Positions 10,801 to 20,132 of a DNA stretch of 64,000 bases are shown here, piece by piece; position 1 is the first letter of the stretch, and each line of letters begins with the position of its first letter. A program made the translations under genes and the position numbers. Source of the stretch: Maea johnstoni (Eukaryota > Annelida > Polychaeta > Spionida > Magelonidae); contig OZ012700.1 of assembly GCA_963942565.1 (NCBI GenBank), positions 25,743,940 through 25,807,939 on the forward strand, written 5' to 3'. The notes under the pieces are model-generated. The model ran no database searches and was not told the DNA's origin. It saw only the letters and a program-made list of their open reading frames with translations.

Positions 10801-11663
10801 ACTTCGTCAGCAGATATGGTACCCCTGTCTCCATCCACAGCGATCAGGGAAGAAACTTCGAGAGTACGCTGTTCCAGGAGGTGTGCAGATTACTGGGAAT
10901 ACGCAAGACAAGAACTACTGCCTATCACCCTGAGGGAAATGGAATGGTGGAGAGGTTCAACCGTACGATGGGAGCCATGATCAGAAGCCTGATAGGAGAA
11001 GAACACGACAACTGGGATAAAATCTTACCCCTCACCCTGATGGCTTACCGATCCAGTGTGCATGAGACCACTCAACAGACACCACACATGATGCTGTTTG
11101 GAAGAGAGATGACCGTCCCCTTGGCACTCACCATGTCCGAGTTGCCCACCAGCCTGGTGGAGCAGGACGAGCTGGAGCACACTTGGGACCTCCGAGAGAA
11201 ATTGGCTAAAGTTCACCGACGGGCCAGAGAAGTCACCGGTCAAGCAATGCGACGACAGAAACTGCAGCATGATCGGGGGGCAATGGGCCACCGGAGAGAC
11301 GTGGGAGACTTAGTCTGGCTGATCACCAAGGTTAGAAGACAGGGTAGAGCTGCCAAGTTTGAACACAAGTGCAAGGGACCCTATACCGTGATCGACGTGA
11401 TGGCCGACGTGACGTACCGAATAGAAGACAAGAAAGGAAAGAGAACAGTGGTCAATGGAGAGAGGCTGATAACCTTTGTCAAGCCCGGGGATTGGTCTAG
11501 CACCGATGGAGCTGAGGATGAGCCGAGAGAACACGAGATTCCGACATCGGTAGACTCCGAAAGTGGTGATGACCAACCCGACGTGAGACCAGAGAAAGAA
11601 AATTCCCAGAGAACCTCGGGGCGGAGAGAAAGAAGAGCTCCGCAGCGCTATGGGTGTGAATAG
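7884..11663 (+). CDS. pol polyprotein (PR-RT-RNaseH-INT)
   Basis: 1259-aa polyprotein. The aspartic protease active site is LLDTGATKS (DTG at residue 15). Reverse transcriptase follows, with the catalytic YLDDVIIFG near residue 452; RNase H with DTDASATGIGAVL near 598; integrase with an HHCC zinc-binding region (HLGVKRTV...CGVC) near 860-890. The integrase DDE core is IAIDMYGP, HSDQGRNF and GNGMVERFNR near 925-1023. A GPY/F-type module (CKGPYTVIDV) is near the C-terminus and I see no chromodomain. The protein makes cDNA and inserts it in the genome. Domain order defines Ty3/gypsy. It is expressed with gag, probably through frameshift or read-through as known for the family; the exact mechanism is not visible here. 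Confidence 0.95.
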   Translation: MIGKIGGKEYECLLDTGATKSIISPEVYLNHPNRNDLALRECRERLVSIDKSPVTVRGEVELEVDLCGTILVGHFMIAEIADDVVLGIGLQRAGGIMVNHHTQQVEFEGGKTVPYISQRISGLSKCCKVLADRTVVIPPRKEILTTGYICGRTKELERVRGSGLVEPSAKGKMGQRGVMVGKALVDVGKDYIPIRLLNTTSEPITIYKGTPAGVVTPVAGEPPVPVETKKEPEQKRCTEKMPDFLRPLCKEGSENLSSEGKKKLAELLTKHQSAFASGPDDLGRTHLVQHEIRTPPDLRPLRQPARRFPFWKQTEAKEIVDDLLKRDLIEPSASPWAAPVVMVKKKDNTTRLCVDYRRLNSHTIQDAYPLPRIDDSLDALGGSKWFCTLDLASGYWQVGMSKSAQEKSAFITSGGLYSWKVMPFGLSTAPGTFERLMETVLSGLQWETCLIYLDDVIIFGKTEQQTLDRLDAILSRIGQAGMKLKPSKCRLFQKRVHYLGHVVTEEGVMTDPEKIETVREWPVPTTQTEVRSFLGTASYYRRFVQNFGTIARPLHRLTEKNRPFLWTTECQVAFETLRKKLVEAPILAYPSSEEDFILDTDASATGIGAVLSQVQDGVERPIAYASRGLSKSERNYSVTKRELLAVVFYCKYFRHYLIGRKFKLRTDHAALRWLQTFKDATGMWARWQNTLAEFNKEIVHRAGRSHGDADGLSRRPNEQPERGRSSDSGDPEIKSTESESPEEVEENITCLRPEENHMVAAVTIQPLWTNAEWRELQKEDPDIAPIWTRLARGEERPRWNEISEHSLATKSYWGEWQRLKMREGVIYRKWESSDGAKVHTQVLVPRSKRKEFLQQAHGERWTAHLGVKRTVARLHEKYFWYDMRADVRSWLAQCGVCVRAKGPGGRTRKNPMTIVRSGTPFERIAIDMYGPLPETARGNSKILVITCYFTKWVEAYALPDETAETVAEALVNDFVSRYGTPVSIHSDQGRNFESTLFQEVCRLLGIRKTRTTAYHPEGNGMVERFNRTMGAMIRSLIGEEHDNWDKILPLTLMAYRSSVHETTQQTPHMMLFGREMTVPLALTMSELPTSLVEQDELEHTWDLREKLAKVHRRAREVTGQAMRRQKLQHDRGAMGHRRDVGDLVWLITKVRRQGRAAKFEHKCKGPYTVIDVMADVTYRIEDKKGKRTVVNGERLITFVKPGDWSSTDGAEDEPREHEIPTSVDSESGDDQPDVRPEKENSQRTSGRRERRAPQRYGCE

Positions 11664-12261
11664 AGAGTGAAGAAAACCAGGTGGTCTAAGGCAGAGAGAG
11701 ATCGTATGGAAGTGCGAAGGATAGAGAAAGACAAGACACTGAAGTTCGAGCTACGAAATACGCGTGTATATGCTGTGCCGGCTGGTAGCAGGGGAAATGG
11801 CAAGACTAGCCAGCAACAAGGATAACTCCTACAACCCTGGATCATGCTGACATCAACTCAAAAGCTAATGCACCGTGAGGACTGAAGAATATTCGTCTGG
11901 CTGGAGGAGGAGTCGTTTTGAAGAGAGAGAAGAACGCCAAGTAAAGTACCAAATCCGAAATTGTCGACACCCTCAAGATACCCGTTAGCTCAAGAATGGT
12001 GATTTCGTCCGCTTAGAAAAGTGACAACCGCCTGAGTACCAGCAGGAAAAGACGATGGAGAGAAAATGTCCGACAGAAAGTCCTTAAGATGACACCTGGG
12101 GAGAAATGGTTGCCATGGAAACGAGAAAGGAAGGCATCCGGAAGAAAAATCCCAGAACAATCAGGAGATTGTAGCGTAAAAGAAGAGGGGGAGTAGGGTG
12201 AAGGCATCATCCAGACCACCAAGAACAGTGAAGACAAAAGAAATTTCTGAAGTGTGAAAAC

Positions 12262-12500
12262 TGAAGAGAAGAAGATTCGCTCTGGCGTAGGAAATCGCTG
12301 GAGAAGAGAAGAAGATTCGCTCTGGCGTGGGAAATCGCTGGAGTAGAGAAGAAGAATCGCTCTGGCGTTAGAAAGTTGCTGGAGAAGAGAAGAAGATTCG
12401 CCCTGGCGTCAAGAAGTTGCTGGAGAAGAGAAGAAGATTCGCTCTGGCGTTAGAAAGTTGCTGGAGAGAAGACATAGAGACGCTCTGGCGTGAGAGACTG
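12262..12500 (+). repeat. Tandem repeat in the LTR element spacer
   Basis: About six imperfect units of about 40 bp built on 'gaagaagattcgctctggcg' followed by 'tagaaagttgctggaga'. It lies between pol and ORF3. Confidence 0.85.
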
Positions 12501-12974
12501 CAGGAGAATAGAGACTGTGGAGAGCGGCGAACTGTGCCTGTTGCTGCGTCGAGTGTTGGCGAGTCGAGTGAGAAGTCCCATCTGGAGACCAAGGGGTTTC
12601 CCCGCACGTGAGAGGGAGTCCCCGCGTGACGTCACGGCAGTGGCTGAGTTTGACCTAGTTGGCGAAGCGAGGAATTTGCCGTGGGCGAAAGTACAGAAAT
12701 AATCTCCGCGCGGCGAAATAGAAACCAACCGAGCTGATGGCAAGCAGTCAAGCAGTAACTGAATAGAATGCGGGAACGTGGAGGCTGGAGAACGGGGAGA
12801 CTTGAGATATTTCGGCGGTGATGGTGGAGGATGGCGGCGGCGAAAGAGTCCGAGAAACAACAAGTGTCGCAGAGGTCACCTGAGAACCAATCAGATGTCT
12901 CCAAGGGGTGCCACACCCCCGGAACCGCATCACCAGATTGACCCAGTTAGCGGAAAGACGCCATTCTTCATCTC

Positions 12975-12989
12975 ACGCCTGAGCGAACC
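12975..12989 (+). repeat. Dispersed motif ACGCCTGAGCGAACC
   Basis: Exact copies lie at 6370-6384, 6415-6429, 12975-12989 and 15146-15160, with variants at 6393 and 15120 (ACGCATTGAGCGAACC, ACGCATTAAGCGAACC). The last pair just after ORF3 mirrors the pair inside gag. All are within the LTR element and I noticed none elsewhere in the window. Confidence 0.85.
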
Positions 12990-13057
12990 AAACAGATCAC
13001 GAATTAATCGCCGCTAATCCCATTGTCAACAAGTCATCCGATACAAAAGAAAGCAAC

Positions 13058-15076
13058 ATGAGCATGCAGCCGACACACTCGCTTCGAGAAGAGGGATACT
13101 GCGGCATCTGCAAGAGGAATTTTCGGGATATGGGCCGACACAACTTAGACTTGCACGATGGAAGGGGAATACACGCGTGGAGGTGCCTGAGCTACAAGGG
13201 AACGGGACATGGCGGACGGTGCACCTACGTAGACTGCAACTTTACCGAGATGAAGATGCACTACATGAAACATCATGCCGAAGAACTCGAGTGCATACAA
13301 GTCAAGTGGAAGAAGGGGTATTATGCAGTCGAAGACGGACACATCGTGCCTGGGGCTCCATTCTACCCATCGGAGCACCCGTTTAGCGCCGTCGACGACC
13401 CGGATTTCCCTGCCCGACGTCTTGAGATCGACGAGGAGAGATACCAGCAAACAGAGAGGGGAGCGACGCCGTTCGATCCGATGGTGCGGCCTACTTCGGC
13501 GAGTGCGATGTATCGCATGGAGGCGAGAAGATGGGAAGGCGAGACTCCACCACCAAGGAAGCGAACGAGGACACCTTCACCACCTCGCACCCGCAGAAAC
13601 TCCCGAGAAGAAAGCCGGCGAGATACCGACAGGCGCAGCTATGGGGGAGGCGATAACTGGCACCAAGGTAGCGAGCCCGGAGCAGCGGGAGGCTACCCTC
13701 GAGACGACCATCCCCGTGGAGTGCAACCGGCTCACGTGCGGTATGAAGCTACTACAGACAGGGCGAAGAGGGCCGAGGCAGAGCGGGACGAGCTGGCACA
13801 GCGAATCCAGAGCGTCGAAGCAGAACTTTTACAGTCCATGCAAGATGTGGAGGACCTCTGGAGGGAAAAGTACAGTGCCCTCGAAGAAAGCCACAAGGTA
13901 TCGCTGAAGACGAAAGCCGAGATGGAGCAGAAAATCGACCTGATGACGCTACACGAGACCGAGTTAGAGCGGCAGTACAGAGAGCTGAGCGACAGGTGTC
14001 GAGCCCAGAAAGACTCGCTCCTGCTAGCCCACCAGTCCGAGCAGAGGGCCGTGGCGGGTCGACGAGACGATGGGCGAACCATCCAGCAGCTACGCCGGAA
14101 AGTGACCAGCATCCGACATGAAATGGCAGAGTGGGCTGGCGCAGAGACAGCGAAGGCAACAGAGAACTACAAGAGAAAGAAAGAGACCACCGAAAAGATG
14201 CTGGCCGAAACCCTGCTCAGCATGGAAGAAGCTGAAGAAGTCAAGAGGCAGCTTGACGTTCGCTTGAAGGCAGCGGAACAGGATGCTGCGAACTACAGAG
14301 AGTGTTGCGAGACGGCGCTGGAAGATCTCCGGTTAGAGAAACACACCAACAAAGAGGCCACGAAGGTAGCCATGCAGGCTGCCCATTGCCAAGACCAAGA
14401 GAGGCTGACTCTACAGAAGCAGGTGACGGAGATCCGACTAGAGGCCAAAGAAGCGCAAGAACTGGTGCAGAGCTGCCGATTAGAGATTGACCATATGCAG
14501 CACCAGATAGAACGTCGAGATCGGCAGCTGACGGCGGCGGAGAATGAAATCCGACTTGTCCAGGAGCAGTCAGCCGGAAAGCAGGAAGAAATAGACGCCC
14601 TGACGACAAGCCTGGAAGACCTAAAACTACAGTGGAACGAACTGAGCGGAGGCCGAACTTCGAGACCGCGAACGATGGTGGGGAGTGAAGCGACCATGGC
14701 CCGATTCCCACCAGTAGAAGACCGAGAAACAGACCAAGTTGAAGTGAGGCGAACCCTGGCGGTAGCCTACGACATCAGAGCAGTCCAGCGAGGACAAGTT
14801 GTCGAGCAGTCTCGTCGTCTCGCCTTCGATGCCAACGTGTTGAGCCCCATCGTGAGAACCAGCCCTGATGAACTGATGACATACATGGAGAAGTTCACCA
14901 GGGCGCGCATCGATGAAATCCGAATGGACCTCGAGAGGAAGGCCTTTGATCGGGGGGTGTTGGAGGGGATGCGACGACAGCAGATGGCAGACCGGGATGC
15001 GGCTGACGGGATCATCCTTATCTCCGATTCGGACCCCTTCTCCGACTCGGAACCCATGCCCGACTCGGATGCTTAA
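13058..15076 (+). CDS. ORF3: zinc-finger / coiled-coil protein of the LTR element
   Basis: 672-aa protein of unknown function. Two zinc-finger-like units are visible: C15-C18-H28-H33 (CGICKRNFRDMGRHNLDLH) and C55-C60-H68-H72 (CTYVDCNFTEMKMHYMKHH). An Arg/Pro/Ser-rich hinge follows at about 140-225, with PPPRKRTRTPSPPRTRR, which could be a nuclear signal. From about 225 to 540 it is strongly heptad-like and rich in E, K, Q, R and L, so a long coiled coil. The C-terminus is acidic (DSDPFSDSEPMPDSDA). I see no signal peptide, membrane span or furin site, so it is not envelope-like. Base composition matches gag and pol. Oligomerisation plus nucleic-acid or protein binding is the natural guess; a structural or host-targeting role is inference. 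Confidence 0.85.
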   Translation: MSMQPTHSLREEGYCGICKRNFRDMGRHNLDLHDGRGIHAWRCLSYKGTGHGGRCTYVDCNFTEMKMHYMKHHAEELECIQVKWKKGYYAVEDGHIVPGAPFYPSEHPFSAVDDPDFPARRLEIDEERYQQTERGATPFDPMVRPTSASAMYRMEARRWEGETPPPRKRTRTPSPPRTRRNSREESRRDTDRRSYGGGDNWHQGSEPGAAGGYPRDDHPRGVQPAHVRYEATTDRAKRAEAERDELAQRIQSVEAELLQSMQDVEDLWREKYSALEESHKVSLKTKAEMEQKIDLMTLHETELERQYRELSDRCRAQKDSLLLAHQSEQRAVAGRRDDGRTIQQLRRKVTSIRHEMAEWAGAETAKATENYKRKKETTEKMLAETLLSMEEAEEVKRQLDVRLKAAEQDAANYRECCETALEDLRLEKHTNKEATKVAMQAAHCQDQERLTLQKQVTEIRLEAKEAQELVQSCRLEIDHMQHQIERRDRQLTAAENEIRLVQEQSAGKQEEIDALTTSLEDLKLQWNELSGGRTSRPRTMVGSEATMARFPPVEDRETDQVEVRRTLAVAYDIRAVQRGQVVEQSRRLAFDANVLSPIVRTSPDELMTYMEKFTRARIDEIRMDLERKAFDRGVLEGMRRQQMADRDAADGIILISDSDPFSDSEPMPDSDA

Positions 15077-15196
15077 GTGAAGAAACTTGGGGCAAGAAAG
15101 AACAGACAACCTCGATCTCACGCATTAAGCGAACCAATTTATCTTACGCCTGAGCGAACCATTATTTATTTATTTATTATTTTTATTGTGATCATC

Positions 15197-15427
15197 ATGA
15201 GACGTCTACTTTTACTTTCTGGCGCTGGAGTACCCAGCAGCAGCGGTCGAACCTTCGACCTGCCTGCCCTTCCTGATACAACCTATTTCCGTCCATCCTC
15301 TGTGGCGCTGGATTACCCAGTCACGAGGATTTGTGTCTCTTCCATGGATAATTACCCGAAGTGCCAACTTACTACGTCCATCGTCTGTGGCGACGGATTA
15401 ACAAGTCACGACGATTTTTGTGCCTAA
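15197..15427 (+). CDS. Possible small ORF after ORF3
   Basis: A 76-aa frame (MRRLLLLSGAGVPSSSG...) lies in the ORF3 3' tail. The frame stays open upstream to the end of ORF3 and there encodes a hydrophobic run (IIYLFIIFIVIIM). Its DNA holds a degenerate direct repeat (tccatcctctgtggcg / tccatcgtctgtggcg). It may be only untranslated sequence. Confidence 0.25.
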   Translation: MRRLLLLSGAGVPSSSGRTFDLPALPDTTYFRPSSVALDYPVTRICVSSMDNYPKCQLTTSIVCGDGLTSHDDFCA

Positions 15428-16189
15428 TTATTGGATTATTATTGACTACTCTACGAACTACCGGACCCGTGTACCATCCATGACGTCCCAGGAAGAAATC
15501 GGCGACCAAGGAGAAGTTTTAACGAAGTGACACTTGAGAGATTTTGGACTATGCTGGTGTGTCGGAGTCGTTCACATTTTTAGTGAACTTAAAATAAGCG
15601 AACAATTTTGAGACCTTAGCGACACAACAGCTGGTAGCCGTAACGTGAGTAAACCACTGTATTGCATGATTTTGATTGTTTTTATCTTGCCATGTTTTAT
15701 CAATGTTTTTATTGTTCTCAGAGTTAACTCAGAGTGATATTTTTCTAGTCAAAGATTTTATATAAGTCGAGTATTTTAAGAATTAACGTTTAACGTTTAG
15801 GTAATAGAGATGCATTTCCTTTTAATTAGTAGTTATAGTAGTTCTTTTTAAGTATTCCGCTCCAGTGCAGAGTTCGTGTTTATGTGGATTTCGAGAGTTA
15901 AGAGTATTTCGCTGAGCGATATTGAAAGTAAACAAAGTGAGCGATAATTGAGAGAGTTGGACCGGAAGCCCAGGACTTGTCCACTCTCGGGAGTTGTGTA
16001 CATTAGAAGTTAGTATTCTTATACTGTGTTTAGTGACCTGTGTGTCACTGGGTTAGTCTGTTCATAACAGACGAGTTTAGAACTTGTTCGAGAAAATTGT
16101 TTGTTAACGTTCGAGTTACGTTAGAGTTCCCTTTTTGGAAATTTTTGAAATTTAAGAATCGAGGACGATTCAGAGCAAGTCGGGGGCTG
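15428..16189 (+). other. 3' untranslated tail of the LTR element
   Basis: AT-richer DNA without an ORF I would support. It ends in a short G-rich run (cgggggctg) directly before the 3' LTR, where a polypurine tract is expected. Confidence 0.6.
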
Positions 16190-17038
16190 TGTGACGGAAT
16201 GACCCCAGGGCTAAGAAACAGGTCATGTTCCGTCACTTCTATTATTGTAAGCTGGGTCTCCGCCTTCGCAGAGCCTAGCATTTAGACGTGCGACAAAGTA
16301 TCTAGTTATTTCGAGTGCTCTGTGACGTAGCGCTCGTGCGGCCTCAACGATTGATGTACCGCGCGTGCGATTGGAAGGAAGGGCGGGAAACTAGGTTAGA
16401 TTCGAAATCACGTCAGTCTAGAATAGGTCGTTGAAGTGAGAAGTCTTAGATTAGAGTTAGAATAGAGTAGGAGTAGAGTTAACGACAGAGGTGTTTACAG
16501 ACGGATTAAGGTGCTTGAGAGCTGGATTTAGACTACCCAGAGAGTAACGATTACAAGGTCAAGTAGCCAGAAAGAGACTGAAGCTGTTCATGGATTATTA
16601 TGTGTGTATAGAGGGGATTATGATGACAGCATAGAGAAGAACTGTAGCTGAGCAGAGTGTGTATTTACATCCGGATTTACCAGACATTGAGACCAGATAT
16701 TAGAGAGATCAAAAACTTTTTGTGGACTTGTGATGTTGAGATGGTCATTTACATAGAGTGGACTTATTGTGTTGGTGCTGCTGTATAGAGAACGAGTGCG
16801 GTGGTATGTATATTGTACTGTGATGATTAAACTGTATTGTTGATTTATACTTGCTCGTCCCGTCTTCTCTTCAACACCACATCCATCCCCAACCTTCGCT
16901 AAGCGTTATTGTAAGAGTCAGAAAACCCAACTGAGCTTTATTTCATTTCAAGAGAGAACTAAGAAACCTTTTATTTAAGTAAGGTGATTCTGTTTGTCAG
17001 TCGGATCATCCCTTCGGCCAGGGATCCATTCCGCTACA
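16190..17038 (+). repeat. 3' LTR
   Basis: 849 bp, reading the same as the 5' LTR, followed by the GTAT host duplication at 17039-17042. Confidence 0.95.
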
Positions 17039-17042
17039 GTAT

Positions 17043-18182
17043 CTTTTTATGGTTCATCTCCTATCGCCTTCAACTCAAAGTTTGTATATATGATACATAT
17101 GACAGGCCTAATGCATTTTTTTAAATGCTCTGAAATGACAGCCAATTGGAGGCTACTGCCCCCCCCCCCCCCCCTCCCCTGGATATAACTCTCTGCCAAT
17201 GTCTAACCGAAATTCTCTTATATAAATCCGCGAAGCTTTGTTTTGTTCTCATATTAGTTGTATCTGCATTTGGGAAATCTGCATTGCTTACTATAAGCAT
17301 TTTTAATCAAGTACTTAAACCATCAATCTAACATCAGTTGAAGCAGTTCGTGTTCACTGCGTGTTTAAATAATTTATCTTAAATAATTCATTGCAGTTCG
17401 TTCGTAGCAAACGTTCAGGCGTTAGCCTACCATATCACAAAACGTTCAAGTGTTAATACGTCGGAATGCATCTGTACCTTTAAATAGAAATTCAAAACAT
17501 ACCTCATAGACGCAAGCACATGCTTTGACAAATACATCGGAGATGAGAGTAGGAGCAGATTAACTCGTTTGTGTTCTCTTAACCTAAAATATAATGAAAG
17601 AAATGCGGGATTTATTCCTATGTATGTGGCTGCAGATGAATATACTTGTGAGAAATTCCAAGATGGCTTCCTACATTTTTGATTTCAAGGAAATCACCTC
17701 CTAAAATTCAGGAAATTATGGACTGTAGGAGTTAAAGAGGGACAGAAACACATGAAAATAACTTACAGTGTAGCTAAGGAAGCAAGGAATCCCCTGAAAC
17801 TGTCACCTAGTGATTATAGTAATTCTTGGGGTAAAAAACAGCTGGAAAAACCACCCCTCCTACAGTTTCAGCTTCAATTAGACTGACAGAAGAGAGTGAA
17901 CCAGAAAACAGATAGGTGTTGGTGAACCTTCCAATACCTCACTACCTTTTCTTGATTTGGACTTTGGATGTGAATTTACATATTCATTGATGGAACTGGC
18001 AAAATAAGCATGCACAAACTTTCCTTGTTTAACTCCAATTTTAAATAGTTTTCAGAAACAAATACCATGGTATGCATAGTTACATCTACATGTATATTTC
18101 TGTAAGGTGACTGCTGTCATGCACATAAATCAGAACTTTAATCAGAGAGCTAGAACCTTGAGAGTGGTGGTCAGATGAGTAC
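17043..18182. other. Upstream region of KXD1
   Basis: No gene seen. It has a poly-C tract near 17160. The KXD1 promoter and any 5' untranslated exon should lie here or further upstream; I see no clear TATA box or initiator. Confidence 0.4.
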
Positions 18183-18319
18183 ATGAACATACTGCCCGAT
18201 TTCAACCCGTTGATAATAATGGAGAGCAAGCTGTCCCCCTCAGAGGTATTCATAGACAATGTTGTTCAGCTGGTCAATAAGGAGGATGTGGCTGTCATGG
18301 TGGAAGCACAGAAAAACAT
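18183..18319 (+). CDS. KXD1: KXD1 (KxDL motif protein) exon 1
   Basis: First coding exon of a BORC-complex subunit. The ATG at 18183 is the first after an in-frame stop at 18159; a second in-frame Met lies at 18219. It encodes 45 codons plus two bases, including SEVFIDNVVQLVNKEDVAVM and VEAQKNM, and ends at aaaaacat|GTAAGC. Human KXD1 has ...[36 protein letters not shown], the same pattern. KXD1 proteins work in BORC (and BLOC-1-like) complexes on lysosomes and lysosome-related organelles, linking them to kinesin transport. The four exons join in frame to a 188-aa protein, close to human KXD1 (about 176 aa). Confidence 0.9.
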
Positions 18320-18442
18320 GTAAGCTCATCTTTACCTTAGATGAATAGAACATGGATTGGTCACCTCAGACCAATTACCATAGGTCCCATTATAAAGCCT
18401 TGGACACACCTATTATTATCTTGCTTATTGAGTATGCGGTGA

Positions 18443-18670
18443 GGCCTAAAAAAAAAGTTGTTTGTTTCCTGTAACCCTACCCTTACAAGTTTCTATTCAA
18501 AAAAATCCCTACCCTAAAGTTTTTCCGCTCTCCCAACTCCCAATCAACGTAAATCATGCATAAAACACACATTTTTGACCAAAAAGATTATGCAAAGATT
18601 ATGTACCGACCTACCTACCCTATTTTTTTCCGGACCGTTACAGGAAACAAACAATTTATTTTTTTAGGCC
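18443..18670. mobile_element. MITE with ~30-bp terminal inverted repeats
   Basis: 228 bp in KXD1 intron 1. The left end, ggcctaaaaaaa followed by gttgtttgtttcctgtaac, is repeated inverted at the right end. No clear target duplication. Confidence 0.75.
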
Positions 18671-19241
18671 GGATAGATATTCATGTCTTTACACACGTGT
18701 CAATGTAGAGATGAACAAAACAAACAATAGTTTAAATATTTTGCTTATCAATGTCGACTCTTCCTATATTCCATTTTCAACAATTTCATGCCAGCTCTTT
18801 GCCAGGATTTGAAAAATGCCTTTCTAAACCCGCAATCCCATCCCGATTTTAAAAGTTACGTCAAATCATTAAATATATACCAACTACATTTGATAACCTA
18901 AATGTAGGTCCCTGCTGTTCTGCCATAGTTTTTAACATCCAAAATCAAAGATGACATTTTGATTAAAAATTACAATACAATGTACCATATAACATATGTA
19001 CTTGGGTTCATATTTATAAATATGTCAGGTATCAATGCTTTATAGCATAATTAATATGTATACGGCTCTATATTAATCTAAAGATGTCAACTTTTATTGT
19101 AAGGGTATTCATCTAAAATAAAACTATATAATGACATTCAGTTGATAATTTTTTATTTCCAATTCCTTTCGGTATATGGTTTGCACACTGCTTTTAAAAG
19201 CTTGCATATGCCCATATTATAATGCCGCAATTTTCTTGTAG

Positions 19242-19394
19242 GTTACTGAGGTTTGAGAAAACTAATGAAATGCTGCAGAACTTCAATGCTTTGTCTGTGT
19301 CGCGGTATGAAGCATCCTGCCAGGAATTCAAGAAGCACACAATCCTGCTGAATGAATTAAAGAAAGATCTTGATTCTGTCTTCAGGAGAATAAG
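19242..19394 (+). CDS. KXD1: KXD1 exon 2 (KxDL domain core)
   Basis: 153 nt between ttcttgtag and ataag|GTAAAC, joining exon 1 to give [19 protein letters not shown]. It continues through an amphipathic helix to [16 protein letters not shown]. The name-giving KxDL motif is visible as [12 protein letters not shown] (human KRDLDSIFRRIR). This helical region binds partner BORC subunits in the known family. Splice phases of both ends match exons 1 and 3. Confidence 0.93.
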
Positions 19395-19703
19395 GTAAAC
19401 AACAGAACGGAGAACGCATTGAAAAAATAAGGATGATGCTGAAGAAATAATGTATTTACTGGAATTTATTTTGTGTGGCGTAGCAAGAACAATTCATGCT
19501 GTGAAGTCAGATCCTGAAATCTGAGTATTTATTCAAAAGCTAAAACTCTCAAATGTACATGTGTTTAGTCTTGAAAATGTATGTTACAATGCTTAACAGC
19601 ATTCACCTAGAAATTACAATTTTATTTTTGATGAATATTTGCATATCTGAAATCTGTAGACCACAATTGTTAAAAGTCACTTTGCTCAAATCTGAAATTT
19701 CTG

Positions 19704-19705
<2 letters not shown>

Positions 19706-19792
<87 letters not shown>
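19706..19792. repeat. (AT)n microsatellite in KXD1 intron 2
   Basis: A pure AT dinucleotide run of about 87 bp. Confidence 0.97.
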
Positions 19793-19794
<2 letters not shown>

Positions 19795-20132
19795 TTACTT
19801 CACACCATTTTTTCATGGATCCACTTTAGTATACTGTAGATCTGGTTAATAATGCATGTCCAAAATTTGGCGATTTAGCCTTTACCAGAATTTTCAGATG
19901 CATTTCCTTTATTCATAATCTTCTAGCTGCACACAGCTTTAGGAACAGGGAAGACCTCTGGTTTACCCATTAGTGTTGTAAATTTGCCATTCTGTCAAAG
20001 CTTTCCAGAATTACTGTAGCTCAATTTATCAGTCACATCTGATCAGTGAATACTGGCAAATCAAAACATAGGTAAATGAACAGGATTTACAGTAAATTGT
20101 CAACTTGTACTTTTGGTGTAAAACTGTGAAGA

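Larger units (their letters stand above)
11664..13057 (+). other. Spacer between pol and ORF3
   Basis: About 1.4 kb without a convincing ORF. It contains the tandem repeat at 12262-12500, a perfect RFX X-box-like site (GTTGCCATGGAAAC, about 12108) and one copy of the dispersed ACGCCTGAGCGAACC motif at 12975. It may act as leader for a subgenomic or spliced ORF3 transcript; that is inference. Confidence 0.5.
5168..17038 (+). mobile_element. Ty3/gypsy LTR retrotransposon with third ORF
   Basis: Two 849-bp LTRs, each starting TGTGACGG and ending CGCTACA, flank a 10.2-kb internal region. The 4-bp host duplication GTAT lies at 5164-5167 and 17039-17042. Parts in order: 5' LTR, primer site, gag, pol (protease, reverse transcriptase, RNase H, integrase), a tandem-repeat spacer, a 672-aa ORF of unknown function, a 0.7-kb tail, and the 3' LTR. 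Domain order PR-RT-RH-INT puts it in Ty3/gypsy. I found no difference between the LTRs by eye, so insertion is very recent. It looks whole. At 11.9 kb it is long for the family because of the extra ORF and long untranslated stretches. It lies between the PFK exons and KXD1 and interrupts neither coding region. Confidence 0.95.

Noticed and set aside
14241-15121. Minus-strand frames antisense to ORF3
   Set aside because: Shadows of ORF3 with no independent start context or recognised product.
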